A stretch of DNA of 64,000 nucleotides from an uncultured Verrucomicrobiales bacterium (GCA_943789025.1 CALSSN010000005.1:1-64000); one strand, 5' to 3'. Counted from the first letter of the stretch, positions 17,762 to 27,524 are shown. A program made the numbers and translations. The notes: generated from the letters alone by a model not told the origin.

Positions 17762-18766
17762 TCACGATTGCTTTTCTTTGTCGAACTGTTCATCAAAGAC
17801 GATGTCAGAGCTGGGGAAATCCAGTTTCCTGACGAAGGCACAGGACTCGGTGGCACCGAATTCACGGTCCATGCCACCATCTTCCCACTCGACAGAGAGG
17901 GGGCCGTCGTATCCGATGTCGTTGAGAGCTCGAATGATGAGTTCGAAGTCGATGGAACCGCGACCCACCGACCTGAAGTCCCAGAATCGGTTCGGCTGGT
18001 GGAAGTCGACGTGGCCACCGAATACTCCGGCTTCAGTAGGGTGGGAGGACCATCTGACGTCTTTCATGTGAGCATGAAAAATCCGGTTGGGAAAGCGGCG
18101 GATGAATCCGACGTAGTCGACTCCCTGGTATCCGAAGTGACTGGGGTCGTAATTGAATCCGAAAGACTCGTGTCCGTCGAGGGCTTCGAGTGCCCGAGCG
18201 GCCGAGGCGATGTCAAAAGCGATTTCGGTAGGGTGCACTTCCAGCGCATACCGCACTCCGCAACTCTCGAACTCATCGAGAATTGGCTTCCACTGGGCTG
18301 CAAACTTCTCGTAGCCCGCATCGATCTGTCCCGGGAGGACAGGTGGGAACGAGTAGCAAAGATGCCAGATGGACGACCCAGTGAAGCCGTTGACCACCTT
18401 GACGCCAAACTCTTTAGCCGCATGCGCGGTCTTCATCAACTCCTCGGCTGCGCGCTTGTTGACGTCTTCGGGATTGCCGTCGCCGTAGATTTCTTCGGAC
18501 AGGATCTGAGCGTGACGAGCATCGATGTTGTCGGAGACAGCCTGGCCGACGAGGTGGGTGGAGATGGCGTGGCACTGCATGCCCGCAGCGTCGAGTTTTT
18601 CTCGCAGGTTTGCGCAGTAGCTGGCGTCAGCCTTAGTAACCTCGAAGTGATCCCCCCAACAAGCGAGTTCTACTCCATCATATCCGAAAGTTTTTGCTTT
18701 CTCGATTATGGTATCCTGGCTGAGGTCGGCCCACTGGCCGGTGAAAAGGGTAACGGGTCTTGCCAT
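17762..18766 (-). CDS. Sugar phosphate isomerase/epimerase-like TIM-barrel protein
   Basis: About 334 residues from the ATG at 18766 ([15 protein letters not shown]), preferred over an upstream frame start at 18853. The fold signature of xylose-isomerase-like barrels is clear: [70 protein letters not shown] and [13 protein letters not shown]. These place the Glu, Asp, His and Glu metal ligands. The substrate cannot be read from sequence. It is the first gene of a leftward run with the SHD1/thioredoxin gene, lepB, a membrane protein and the squalene/phytoene synthase. It is divergent from a phosphodiesterase-like gene. Confidence 0.88.
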   Translation of the reverse strand: MARPVTLFTGQWADLSQDTIIEKAKTFGYDGVELACWGDHFEVTKADASYCANLREKLDAAGMQCHAISTHLVGQAVSDNIDARHAQILSEEIYGDGNPEDVNKRAAEELMKTAHAAKEFGVKVVNGFTGSSIWHLCYSFPPVLPGQIDAGYEKFAAQWKPILDEFESCGVRYALEVHPTEIAFDIASAARALEALDGHESFGFNYDPSHFGYQGVDYVGFIRRFPNRIFHAHMKDVRWSSHPTEAGVFGGHVDFHQPNRFWDFRSVGRGSIDFELIIRALNDIGYDGPLSVEWEDGGMDREFGATESCAFVRKLDFPSSDIVFDEQFDKEKQS

Positions 18767-18954
18767 GCTTTTGTCTTTGTTAAGATTTTTTATGTCGAGG
18801 GAATCTTCCACTCCTAGTCGGATAGTATTGGGTGTGGAGCAGGCATCGGGCAAGTCCGAATCTTGTCTTTGCGACGGGAATGTCGAGCAAGTCTCATTCT
18901 CTGTTGTTTTCGGGATTGCTTACTGATCTTCTCTCATGGACACTGGCCATCAGA

Positions 18955-20358
18955 GTGCAGAGAACAGCGATTTTAAACGTCGTCGGATTGACGACACGGT
19001 TGATAGGAAGCAGAACCCCGTGTATCCAGGCTTTTCTTGAGCGGAATGAGCTGGCGTTGATCGATCCTGTCCTTCCGGCGGTCACTTGCAGTGCCCAAGC
19101 GACCTACCTCACCGGAGCCCTTCCAGACCGTCACGGGATTGTGGGCAATGGCTGGTATGATCGAGACTACTGCGAGCACCGGTTCTGGCCGCAGTCCGAG
19201 AAACTGATCCAGGCGCAACCGTTCTGGGAGCAGCTCAGGGATGAGGATCCCAGTTACACCTGCGCAAAAATTTTCTGGTGGTATAACATGTATTCCAGTG
19301 CGGACTACTCTGTCACCCCACGCCCACTCTATCCCGCCGACGGCCGCAAGGTATTCGATATTCATACCAACCCCATGGGGATGCGTGAGAAAATCAAAGC
19401 AGACCTCGGGCCGTTTCCCTTTACTCATTTCTGGGGGCCTCTCGCGAGTATCCTGTCCACCCAGTGGATCGCAGAACTGGCGAAATGGATTGAGGACAAG
19501 CACTGGCCTTCGCTGTCTCTTGTCTATCTCCCTCACCTCGACTACGACCTTCAGAGGTATGGTCTGGAAGGGCCACATCTTGATACTTGCCTGGCAGAGA
19601 TCGATGCGGTGGTCGGCGACTTGATTGCGTTTTACGAGAAGCGATCGATCAAGCCGATTCTGCTCTCGGAGTATGGGATTACCAATGTTTCAAGGCCGGT
19701 GCATCTGAACCGTGTTCTGCGTGCGCGCGGGTGGATCCAGGTGAAGGACGAACTGGGCAAAGAAACCCTCGATCTCGGAGGGAGTCGGGTTTTTGCCATC
19801 GCTGATCATCAGTTGGCGCACGTCTACTTGAATGATCTTTCCTTGTTGGACGAGGTGCGGGGTGAGTTGGAACGAACGCCTGGCGTAGCAGAAGTGCTTG
19901 GGCCGATGGAGAAAAGTTACGCGGGTTTGGATCACCCACGGGGAGGAGATCTCATCGTGGTGGCGGAGGCAGAGTCGTGGTTTACTTACTATTATTGGCT
20001 TGATGAAAGAAAAGCGCCCGATTTTGCCCGCTGTATCGATATTCACAGAAAGTATGGCTACGATCCGGCAGAGCTGTTTTTTGACCCTGCGTTCAAGCAT
20101 CCGAAGAGGCGGGTGGCGATGAAAATCCTGCGCTCGAAACTCGGAATGCGGTCGCTGCTCAATGTCATCCCGACGAGCGCCGAGATGGTCAAAGGATCCC
20201 ACGGTGCTCCGCCATCCGACCGTCACGACTGGCCAGTGCTGATCGGAGACTTTCCCGATTTTCCGCGGAGTAGGGAGGTAGCGGCCAAGGACGTCCGGCG
20301 ACATCTTCAGGAACACTGCGGTCGCGGGCAGGGCTACGGTCAGGTGGACCTGCTTTAG
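18955..20358 (+). CDS. Alkaline-phosphatase-superfamily (nucleotide pyrophosphatase-like) protein
   Basis: About 467 residues if it starts at the GTG at 18955; the frame is open further 5' (18832) but that part does not look conserved. It begins VQRTAILNVVGLTTRLIG and continues ALIDPVLPAVTCSAQATYLTGALPDRHGIVGNGWYDR, the nucleophile region of this phosphodiesterase branch. YLPHLDYDLQRYG supplies metal-binding Asp and His, and later SEYGITNVSRPVHLNRVLR and AIADHQLAHVYL supply more. It hydrolyses phospho-mono- or diesters; substrate unknown. Genes of this type also occur beside sugar isomerase-like genes in ebo-type clusters, which fits its divergent neighbour, but the other ebo genes are not seen here. 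The stop falls inside the first repeat unit. Confidence 0.82.
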   Translation: MQRTAILNVVGLTTRLIGSRTPCIQAFLERNELALIDPVLPAVTCSAQATYLTGALPDRHGIVGNGWYDRDYCEHRFWPQSEKLIQAQPFWEQLRDEDPSYTCAKIFWWYNMYSSADYSVTPRPLYPADGRKVFDIHTNPMGMREKIKADLGPFPFTHFWGPLASILSTQWIAELAKWIEDKHWPSLSLVYLPHLDYDLQRYGLEGPHLDTCLAEIDAVVGDLIAFYEKRSIKPILLSEYGITNVSRPVHLNRVLRARGWIQVKDELGKETLDLGGSRVFAIADHQLAHVYLNDLSLLDEVRGELERTPGVAEVLGPMEKSYAGLDHPRGGDLIVVAEAESWFTYYYWLDERKAPDFARCIDIHRKYGYDPAELFFDPAFKHPKRRVAMKILRSKLGMRSLLNVIPTSAEMVKGSHGAPPSDRHDWPVLIGDFPDFPRSREVAAKDVRRHLQEHCGRGQGYGQVDLL

Positions 20359-21034
20359 GGAAGGTCTGATCCATTGCTCCACCCGCCACTCGGAATGGAA
20401 TAGGACTTAAGGCAAGCATCGCTGCGCTCTGGACTCGCTGAAGAAGCCCTTGAAGGTTGCTGCCCTCATCCAGCGTAGCTGTGTTGCTCGTTGGTCGTGG
20501 ATGTGCATCCACTTCCGCCTCGCGCCGTGCCACACAGAATGCGGACAACAATGACGGGCACCGCCATGAATCAGACCGTCCTTAGGGAAGGTCTGATCCA
20601 TTGCTCCACCCGCCACTCGGAATGGAATAGGACTTAAGGCAAGCATCGCTGCGCTCTGGACTCGCTGAAGAAGCCCTTGAAGGTTGCTGCCCGCATCCAG
20701 CGTAGCTGTGTTGCTCGTTGGTCGTGGATGTGCATCCACTTCCGCCTCGCGCCGTGCCACACAGAATGCGGACAACAATGACGGGCACCGCCATGAATCA
20801 GACCGTCCTTAGGGAAGGTCTGATCCACTGCTCCACCCGCCACTCGGAATGGAATAGGACTTAAGGCAAGCATCGCTGCGCTCTGGACTCGCTGAAGAAG
20901 CCCTTCGGGTTGCTGCCCGCATCCAGCGTGGCTGTGTTGCTCGTTGGTCGTGGATGTGCATCCACTTCCGCCTCGCGCCGTGCCACACAGAATGCGGACA
21001 ACAATGACGGGCACCGCCATGAATCAGACCCTCC
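20355..21034 (+). repeat. Three tandem copies of a ~227-bp MITE-like element
   Basis: Units begin at 20355, 20582 and 20809 (spacing 227, 227 and 226 to the closing ttagg at 21035). Each starts ttagggaaggtctgatccat and ends ccatgaatcagaccgtcc or ccatgaatcagaccctcc. The two ends are imperfect inverted repeats sharing a GGTCTGAT(C/T)CAT core of about 13 bases, flanked by a TTAGG/CCTTA join. The copies are nearly identical; the third has cttcgggt where the others have cttgaaggt. Minus-strand frames through the array are artefacts of the repeat. The rest up to 21191 (about 155 bases) holds nothing recognised. Confidence 0.95.
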
Positions 21035-21191
21035 TTAGGTATCACGATAAGTCGAGGGCCTTGTGGAAGGTTTTGCTCAGAGTGCGTTGCCAGCTGTCGA
21101 AAGCGTCGTAAGTTACACCTTTCCACGGTAGGTTCCCCCTGCTACGAGAAGCCTTAGGACAACCAACAAGCGAAAAACTTATCAGCAATCG

Positions 21192-22637
21192 ATGGATTTT
21201 ATCTGGACGCTAATCAAAGGAGGGGTCGTGCTGATCCAAGTGATTTTGGTCTTCAACGTGCTGATCGTAGTGCACGAGTTGGGGCATTTTTTAGCCGCTC
21301 GGTGGCGTGGCTTGAAGATCGATAAGTTCCAGGTCTGGTTTGGAAAGTGCCTATGGAAGAAGAGGATTGGGGGCGTTCAATACGGACTGGGAACAATCCC
21401 AGCAGGCGGGTTTGTAGCTCTTCCTCAGATGGCGCCGATGGAGGTTCTGGAAGGTGCGAATGAAAAAATCGAAGCTGAGGCCCTGGCGCCGATCTCGCCA
21501 TTGGATAAGATCATCGTAGCGATTGCAGGGCCGCTTTTCAGTATTCTTCTGGCGCTTGTCTTCGGAATGGTTGTCTGGGTGGTGGGGTACCCGAAGCGGG
21601 TGATTGAAAGTACAGTGATCGGCTTCGTGCAGGAAGGGTCGCCCGCTGAGGAAGCGGGTTTGATGGCTGGAGATGAGATTGTCACCATCAATGGAGACGA
21701 AGTGCACCAGTTCTTCGGAATGCTGGACAGCGTGATCGAGCGGATCAGTATGTCGGAGGGGGAGATTATCCGAGTAGGAGTCAGGCGTCCAGGCGAGGGT
21801 GGTATCCTCTATTTTGACAGTGGCTTCCTCAAGGAAGGAGGCGGCCTGACGACCCGTCCAGGTCTTAGAAAGATCGGCATTGGAAATCATATGTCCCTCG
21901 TGGTGGAGAGTGTCCTCAAAGACAGTCCCGCCGAGCGTGCGGGACTTCTTCCTGGCGACGAGGTCGTGGCAGCGAACGGAACCAAGCTTTACAGTGACCA
22001 GGTTCTCGTTGGCATGACCAAGGCGGAGGTGCCCATGATGCTGGAGGTGATGCGTGAAGGAGAAGCAGCGTCACGGGTGGTGGAGCTGACTCCGGTGCGT
22101 CCCATCCAACCAGAAGGGGTCGATCCGATGCTGGGGATCCGCTGGAGTAATACTTTTTTCAGTGAAGCACTGGATCACCCGACACCCATCGCGCAAGTGG
22201 TCTTCAGCATGCGGCTCATATGGCGGACGATCTCGGCGGTCGCCTCGCCGGATTCAGACGTCTCGGTGAAGCACCTGAGTGGACCTGTGGGGATTTCTAA
22301 TCACTACTTCTCCATGCTCCGCGCACCGGATGGTTGGCGGATGGTTTTCTGGTTCAGTGTGGTTCTCAATGTGAACCTTGCTGTTCTTAATATGCTGCCT
22401 TTTCCGGTCCTTGATGGGGGGCATATCACCATGGCCTTGGCGGAGATGATCCGTCGCAAGCCGGTGAATATTCGCGTCATCGAAGTGCTGCAGACCGCCT
22501 GTGCCTTGCTGCTTATTTCTTTCATGATCTTCGTGACGTGGTTCGACAGTGCGGACACGGTGCGGGATGTGGGCAATTCCATGGCGCAAGAAGAACTTTT
22601 ACCGATCAAGTTTGCCCCGCCTGCAGGGACGCAGTAG
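21192..22637 (+). CDS. rseP: Site-2 zinc metalloprotease with two PDZ domains
   Basis: 481 residues. The catalytic motif VVHELGHFLAARWRG lies in the first membrane helix (residues about 26-40) and the third-helix motif NMLPFPVLDGGHI near residue 400. Between them are two PDZ domains, each with a carboxylate-binding loop and a GD-x-V core (EEAGLMAGDEIVTINGDEV; ERAGLLPGDEVVAANG). RseP-type proteases cut membrane segments of anti-sigma factors and leftover signal peptides. It is followed 65 bases later by ispG. No sigma-E or anti-sigma gene is in the window. Confidence 0.94.
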   Translation: MDFIWTLIKGGVVLIQVILVFNVLIVVHELGHFLAARWRGLKIDKFQVWFGKCLWKKRIGGVQYGLGTIPAGGFVALPQMAPMEVLEGANEKIEAEALAPISPLDKIIVAIAGPLFSILLALVFGMVVWVVGYPKRVIESTVIGFVQEGSPAEEAGLMAGDEIVTINGDEVHQFFGMLDSVIERISMSEGEIIRVGVRRPGEGGILYFDSGFLKEGGGLTTRPGLRKIGIGNHMSLVVESVLKDSPAERAGLLPGDEVVAANGTKLYSDQVLVGMTKAEVPMMLEVMREGEAASRVVELTPVRPIQPEGVDPMLGIRWSNTFFSEALDHPTPIAQVVFSMRLIWRTISAVASPDSDVSVKHLSGPVGISNHYFSMLRAPDGWRMVFWFSVVLNVNLAVLNMLPFPVLDGGHITMALAEMIRRKPVNIRVIEVLQTACALLLISFMIFVTWFDSADTVRDVGNSMAQEELLPIKFAPPAGTQ

Positions 22638-22702
22638 CAGATCAGAGGCAAGATGACTGAAAAACCTGCCCGTCACTTTTGATCTCTTAGACCCAGACTT
22701 TG

Positions 22703-24502
22703 ATGGCCGAGCACTCCTCTCACAACTATTGCCCTGATCCCTACCGCTATTCGCGGCGTGTCACCCGGGAGATCCATGTCGGTCACCTGGGAGTTGGCGG
22801 GGACAATCCGATCCGAGTCCAGTCGATGTTGACATCGGATACCCGGGATACCGATTCGTGCGTGAAGGAGGCTCTCGGTCTGGCCGAGGCCGGGTGCGAG
22901 ATTGTGCGGGTGACAGCGCAGACGCGCAAATACGCCGCGAATCTCGAGCACATACGAAACGGTCTTCGGAGAGCGGGATGCGATGTTCCGCTTGTGGCAG
23001 ATATTCATTTTAAGCCTGACGCTGCCATGGAGGCCGCGCGATGGGTAGACAAAGTCCGAGTCAATCCGGGGAATTATGCGGACAAAAAAAAGTTCGCCGT
23101 TCTGGAATACAGCGACGCCGAATACGCAGCCGAGCTCGACCGGATCCGTGAACAGTTTTCCCCTCTTGTCGAGTTGTGTCAGAAGAACGGTGTCGCGATG
23201 CGCATCGGGACAAACCACGGGTCGCTCAGCGATCGCATCATGAACCGTTACGGCGACACGCCGCTGGGGATGGTGGAAAGTGCCCTGGAGTTCGCAAGAA
23301 TCGCTCGGGATCAAGGTTATCACGAGTTTGTTTTCTCGATGAAGGCCTCGAATCCGAAGGTCATGATCGAGGCTTATCGCCTGCTGGTGGCCAAGTTGGT
23401 TGAGGAGGGTGCTGATTGGAACTACCCGCTGCACCTCGGGGTTACCGAGGCTGGGGATGGTGAAGATGGCAGAATTAAGAGTGCGATCGGAATTGGCTCA
23501 CTTCTCGCTGATGGGATCGGCGACACGGTGAGGGTTTCTCTCACCGAAGATGCGGTATACGAGATCCCGGTAGCCCAAGCTTTGGTCGCTCCTTACAATG
23601 CGGGAATCATTCCGGGAGACTTCCCCGAGGGCCTTCCCCCGCTTTCTTATGACCCCTTCGACTACGTTCGCCGAAAGTCGGAGAAAATCGAAGTCGCAGA
23701 TCTCACCATGGGAGCCGACCGGACAATCCGAGTCCTCACTTCGCAAGATAAGTGGGACAAGGTGGTCCATAAAATCGACAAAATGGGAGATTTCAAGCCC
23801 GAGGCGGCAATCGAGATGCTCGGCGTGTATGAGGTCGACCCTCGCGACATGGCGGCGATTTCGCAAATCAATGCTCTGTCTGAAGCAGTTCCGGTGACAG
23901 TCTCCGATGCGCTTGATCTCCCTTTGATTCCTGCATTCCGGCTGCTCGCTGCCCGACTCGATGCCAGGCATTCGCTTATTCTCAAGGATACACTGCACCC
24001 ATCAGAAGATTCTTCTCGTGACTTTGTAGAGACCCTGCTGCGGGCCGCCAGTAACATAGGTTCACTCCTGTGCGACGGAATCGGCGATGCGATCTTGATT
24101 CAAGGTGAGGAGGCGCCCGGTCAGTCGCTGCGACTTTCCTACAACGTTCTTCAAGCGGCCGGTGCTCGAATTTTCAAAACCGACTATGTTGCCTGCCCAA
24201 GTTGTGGAAGGACTCTCTTTAACCTGCAGACGACAACCCAGAAAATACGCGCCGCCACCGGTCACCTCAAGGGAGTCCGTATTGCGGTGATGGGGTGCAT
24301 TGTCAATGGCCCGGGTGAAATGGCCGACGCAGATTTTGGCTACGTCGGTGGCGCCCCGGGAAAAATTAACCTCTACGTCGGAAAAGAAGCGGTGAAATTC
24401 AACATCCCAGAGGACGAAGCCGTCGCTCGTCTTGTCGATCTGATCAAGGAACATGAACGCTGGGTAGAGGCACCTGAGCCGGTGGAGGCGACTGGAGTTT
24501 AA
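22703..24502 (+). CDS. ispG: 4-hydroxy-3-methylbut-2-enyl diphosphate synthase, long form
   Basis: About 599 residues from the ATG at 22703. The N-terminal TIM barrel starts VGGDNPIRVQSMLTSDTRDT, followed by ADIHFKPDAAMEAA, KVRVNPGNY, AMRIGTNHGSLSDRIM and LGVTEAGDGEDGRIKSAIGIG. An insertion domain (about residues 290-430) makes it the long three-domain type known from Bacteroidetes, Chlamydia and plants. The C-terminal [4Fe-4S] domain has ACPSCGRTLFNLQ and VMGCIVNGPGEMADADFGYVG, providing the three cluster cysteines. It makes HMBPP in the MEP isoprenoid pathway, matching the squalene/phytoene synthase in this window. Confidence 0.96.
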   Translation: MAEHSSHNYCPDPYRYSRRVTREIHVGHLGVGGDNPIRVQSMLTSDTRDTDSCVKEALGLAEAGCEIVRVTAQTRKYAANLEHIRNGLRRAGCDVPLVADIHFKPDAAMEAARWVDKVRVNPGNYADKKKFAVLEYSDAEYAAELDRIREQFSPLVELCQKNGVAMRIGTNHGSLSDRIMNRYGDTPLGMVESALEFARIARDQGYHEFVFSMKASNPKVMIEAYRLLVAKLVEEGADWNYPLHLGVTEAGDGEDGRIKSAIGIGSLLADGIGDTVRVSLTEDAVYEIPVAQALVAPYNAGIIPGDFPEGLPPLSYDPFDYVRRKSEKIEVADLTMGADRTIRVLTSQDKWDKVVHKIDKMGDFKPEAAIEMLGVYEVDPRDMAAISQINALSEAVPVTVSDALDLPLIPAFRLLAARLDARHSLILKDTLHPSEDSSRDFVETLLRAASNIGSLLCDGIGDAILIQGEEAPGQSLRLSYNVLQAAGARIFKTDYVACPSCGRTLFNLQTTTQKIRAATGHLKGVRIAVMGCIVNGPGEMADADFGYVGGAPGKINLYVGKEAVKFNIPEDEAVARLVDLIKEHERWVEAPEPVEATGV

Positions 24503-24550
24503 AGGTAAGATCAGGCCATTGGGGTCGGCTGTGAAAGAATTATAAAAGTG

Positions 24551-25612
24551 ATGGAAGAATGGTATTACGCGAAAGATGGGGAGCAGTCTGGACCGGTTTC
24601 ACGAAACACTTTGCAGCTGCTGCTTGCTTCTGATGAACTTAAAGATTCGGCTCTCGTTTGGACCGAGGGGATGGATCAGTGGCAGCGAGCCGACCAAGTC
24701 ATCAAGCTTGGCGGGACGGGCGCTCAGGTGCCGCCGCCGCCGCTGGTAGGTGCTGCGGCTACGGGTGCGGAGGGATCCGCCACATCCGCAAGCAAGAGCG
24801 CGGCGGGGCGCTCCCACGAGGATCCCGCGCGGGAACTCGCGTCTACCACAGGTGGAGGAAGAATCGCTCCCGGGAGCGATCCGCTCGAACCGGGCGCCTG
24901 TTTCCGTGCCGGCTTCCATTTAACCAAGCGCTATTTCGTTCAGGTTTTTCTTGCCGGATTGATTCTTTTTGGATCTTTAACAGTTTTCGGAATCATCGAG
25001 GAGTCCCTCAAGATTTCCACTCAGGATGTCGGAGATGTCGTGCGGGAATTTGAGCCAAGCGAGGATCAGAGCTTCGACAACCTGCTCGCGTGGGCGGAGG
25101 GATTGGAGGAAAATGAACATACCGGCCCGTCCCTCGTCGTGGGTCTGCTTGGCCAGGTTTTATCTGTCTTCCTCAGCCTGGGCATGACGCGGATATTTCT
25201 CAACGCGGTGGATGCAAGAGAGGTGAATGTTGGGCAGATCTTTGGTGAAGGCAGGCTTCTTCTCTCGGCGATTTTAGCGATGCTCCTTTCCTCTCTGATC
25301 ATTTTTGTCGGGTTTATTCTTTTCATCATTCCGGGAATCATCGCCATGATTCGGCTCTCACCATTGACGGGCGTGCTTGTCGACCAGGAACTCGGTCCTG
25401 TAGAGGCGATTAAGGAGAGTTTTCGGCTGACTCGAAACAACAGCTTGCAGATTGTGGGGCTCTGGTTGCTGAGTATTCTTGCTCTTATAGCTGGCTTTCT
25501 TGCTTTTTTTGTCGGCCTGATCTTTGCTCTGCCGCTCGTCTTTTTTGCTTATGTTGTCGCCTACCGATGGCTGAGTTGCGGCCGGCAGGCTGCCTTGGGT
25601 GCCGCAGTTTAG
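24551..25612 (+). CDS. GYF_2-domain membrane protein
   Basis: About 353 residues. The N-terminal GYF_2 domain reads WYYAKDGEQSGPVSRNTLQLLL and ALVWTEGMDQWQRADQV, a peptide-binding module common in this phylum. A Pro/Ala/Gly/Ser-rich linker (residues 55-110) follows. The C-terminal half carries about five helices (FLAGLILFGSLTVFGII, LSAILAMLLSSLIIFVGFIL, LWLLSILALIAGFLAFFVGL) with SFRLTRNN between them, a layout like the membrane domain of glycerophosphodiester phosphodiesterases and DUF975-type proteins. Function is unknown; a membrane scaffold is an inference. Confidence 0.75.
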   Translation: MEEWYYAKDGEQSGPVSRNTLQLLLASDELKDSALVWTEGMDQWQRADQVIKLGGTGAQVPPPPLVGAAATGAEGSATSASKSAAGRSHEDPARELASTTGGGRIAPGSDPLEPGACFRAGFHLTKRYFVQVFLAGLILFGSLTVFGIIEESLKISTQDVGDVVREFEPSEDQSFDNLLAWAEGLEENEHTGPSLVVGLLGQVLSVFLSLGMTRIFLNAVDAREVNVGQIFGEGRLLLSAILAMLLSSLIIFVGFILFIIPGIIAMIRLSPLTGVLVDQELGPVEAIKESFRLTRNNSLQIVGLWLLSILALIAGFLAFFVGLIFALPLVFFAYVVAYRWLSCGRQAALGAAV

Positions 25613-25703
25613 TCTGACTGGTGATGACGGTAAATCTTCTCATAAACTCTCGGGCCGGCCGTTCATGTAAGGAAAATTCCCAGTGCTGCTGGGAGTGGTG
25701 CCT

Positions 25704-26795
25704 ATGACACTTGAGGAACTTGGATGGAATGACGGGTTTTCCGTGGCTTTCACGCCCTACGAGAGGAAGGGCTACCTGCCCGCCCGCCTCTCGCAGGAGA
25801 CGAAGATCAACTACACCGCAATTCTGGGCGATGGAGAGCAGTGCGAGGTGGTGCTCTCTGGCAAAGTCTGGCATGCGGCTGCCAATGACGCTGAGCTTCC
25901 TGCAGTAGGAGATTGGGTAGCGCTCGACATGGAGGCGGGCACCGAGCCGGTAATCAGGGGAGTCCTGCCGAGGCAGACGAAGTTCTCGCGGAAGGCACCT
26001 GGAAAGAGTGCGGATGAGCAGGTGATCGCCTGCAATGTAGATGCGGTAGTCGTGGTGACCGACCCCGGAGAAGATTTCAATATTCGACGACTCGAGCGAT
26101 TCCACACTCTGATCGCGCGCAGCGGTGCGGTGCCTGTCATTCTGCTCAATAAGTCCGACCTCCACGATGATGTTAGGCTTGCGGAGTGCGCTGAGGCGGT
26201 GGAAGCCCTGGGTGAGGATGTGCGAGTCCATACCATCAGTGCCCTTTCAGACGAGGGCACGGAAGTGTTAAGAAGTTATCTGGATGGCAATCGTACCCTC
26301 GTTCTCTGCGGATCCAGTGGTGTTGGCAAGTCGACTTTAGTGAACAGTCTCCTCGGAGAAGATTACCAGTGGACCTCCCACGTGAACGACGTCACCGGCA
26401 AAGGGCGCCATACCACAGTAGCACGCGAACTCGTCCTGCTTCCGAGAGGCGGTATGCTCATCGATAACCCGGGAATCCGCGAAGTTCAGATGTGGACAGA
26501 CGAGAACACGCTGCGGGAAGCTTTTGCCGATATCGCCGAGTTGGCAGCAGACTGTCGGTTCAGTGACTGCAAACACCGTTCGGATGCTGGTTGTGCGATT
26601 CGTGAGGCCTATAGCGCTGGTCTTTTTGACAAGGAGCGCTACCGGAGCTTCCTCCACCTTGAAGAGGAAATTGAGGCATTGAGGCGCCGTCAGAAGAAAA
26701 AGCAGGTCGCTGTTGAGCGCTGGGCAAAGCGCAACCACCGGGTCAAGGCGAGAAACCTTGCAGACCGGGTGGAAGAGGAGGAGCATGATCGATGA
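25704..26795 (+). CDS. rsgA: Ribosome small subunit-dependent GTPase A
   Basis: About 363 residues from ATG 25704; an in-frame upstream start at 25683 would add seven residues. An N-terminal OB fold (KINYTAILGDGEQCEVVLSG, VGDWVAL) is followed by the circularly permuted GTPase. G4 (LLNKSDL) precedes G1 (CGSSGVGKSTLVNSLLG), then G2 (GKGRHTT) and G3 (LIDNPGIREVQ). The C-terminal zinc site is CRFSDCKHRSDAGCAI. RsgA helps late maturation of the 30S subunit. The stop overlaps the start of the carbonic anhydrase gene by 4 bases, indicating translational coupling. Confidence 0.96.
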   Translation: MTLEELGWNDGFSVAFTPYERKGYLPARLSQETKINYTAILGDGEQCEVVLSGKVWHAAANDAELPAVGDWVALDMEAGTEPVIRGVLPRQTKFSRKAPGKSADEQVIACNVDAVVVVTDPGEDFNIRRLERFHTLIARSGAVPVILLNKSDLHDDVRLAECAEAVEALGEDVRVHTISALSDEGTEVLRSYLDGNRTLVLCGSSGVGKSTLVNSLLGEDYQWTSHVNDVTGKGRHTTVARELVLLPRGGMLIDNPGIREVQMWTDENTLREAFADIAELAADCRFSDCKHRSDAGCAIREAYSAGLFDKERYRSFLHLEEEIEALRRRQKKKQVAVERWAKRNHRVKARNLADRVEEEEHDR

Positions 26796-27433
26796 TAACA
26801 ATGAGCCATGATGACGCCCTCGGGCAGTTGAAGGAGGGGAATTCCCGTTACGCCGGAGGTAGTGGCCGCAACTTTTCGAATCTCTCAGAGGCGCGTGACA
26901 GTCTGGTGGAGGGGCAGCGGCCGTTTGCTGTGGTTCTTGGCTGCTCCGACTCGAGAGTGCCACCGGAGATTGTTTTTGACCAGGGCCTGGGAGACCTTTT
27001 CGTGGTTCGGGTCGCTGGGAACGTCGCCGGCCCAACTCAGGTCGGGAGTATCGAGTTTGCTGTGGCTGAGTTTGGTTCACCGCTCGTGGTGGTTATTGGC
27101 CACGCTGGTTGCGGCGCAGTGAGGGCTACTCTCCGATCTCTATCAAAGAAGGGAGCAGCATCACCCTCTGCGGAGGTATCTGACGATCTTCTTGCCATCA
27201 CCACGCTTATCGAACCCGTGCTTCTGCCGCTCCATGGCAAGCCGGAGGAGGAGGCGATGGCGGTTGGAGTGACGGCGAACGTCCGGGCAAACGTTGCTCG
27301 TCTCGCGGAGCGTTCTGCTCTTCTTCGGGACAGGATTTCGGCTGGTCATCTCGCCGTCGTGGGCGCCGAATACTGTCTGAGAAGTGGCCAGGTGACATTT
27401 ATCGAAGAGCCAGGTCGCAGCGCTAGAAGATAG
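26792..27433 (+). CDS. Beta-class carbonic anhydrase
   Basis: 213 residues, normal for the class. Zinc ligands are visible in VVLGCSDSRVPPE (Cys, Asp, Arg) and VVIGHAGCGAV (His, Cys). The core strand VVRVAGNVA and the C-terminal ISAGHLAVVGAEYCL-SGQV also fit. It interconverts CO2 and bicarbonate in the cytoplasm. ATG 26792 overlaps the rsgA stop; a second ATG lies at 26801. It is convergent with the coiled-coil gene ending near 27525. Confidence 0.93.
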   Translation: MITMSHDDALGQLKEGNSRYAGGSGRNFSNLSEARDSLVEGQRPFAVVLGCSDSRVPPEIVFDQGLGDLFVVRVAGNVAGPTQVGSIEFAVAEFGSPLVVVIGHAGCGAVRATLRSLSKKGAASPSAEVSDDLLAITTLIEPVLLPLHGKPEEEAMAVGVTANVRANVARLAERSALLRDRISAGHLAVVGAEYCLRSGQVTFIEEPGRSARR

Positions 27434-27446
27434 GCAAGCGCTTGCT

Positions 27447-27462
27447 GATCCTGAACAGGATC
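27447..27462. terminator. Possible bidirectional hairpin between convergent genes
   Basis: GATCCT-gaac-AGGATC forms a perfect 6-pair stem with a 4-base loop, 14 bases past the carbonic anhydrase stop and inside the convergent gap. There is no strong T-run on either side, so termination is only suggested. Confidence 0.35.
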
Positions 27463-27524
27463 CTGACCTTGGAAAGGAATGCTGTTTGGTGATTGCGGTT
27501 TTGAGGAGGAGCTGGAATCGCTTG

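Noticed and set aside
20355-21034. Tandem array considered as a CRISPR array
   Set aside because: Units of 227 bases are contiguous, without short repeats separated by unique spacers, and no cas genes are present.
20189-21126. Several overlapping minus-strand frames with near-identical protein sequence
   Set aside because: They arise from the 227-bp tandem repeat; the period is not a multiple of three and the sequences lack protein features.
27161-27520. C-terminal extension of the minus-strand coiled-coil protein across the carbonic anhydrase gene
   Set aside because: It is antisense to a well-conserved enzyme and has no domain-like pattern; a frame slip in the A/G tract explains it.
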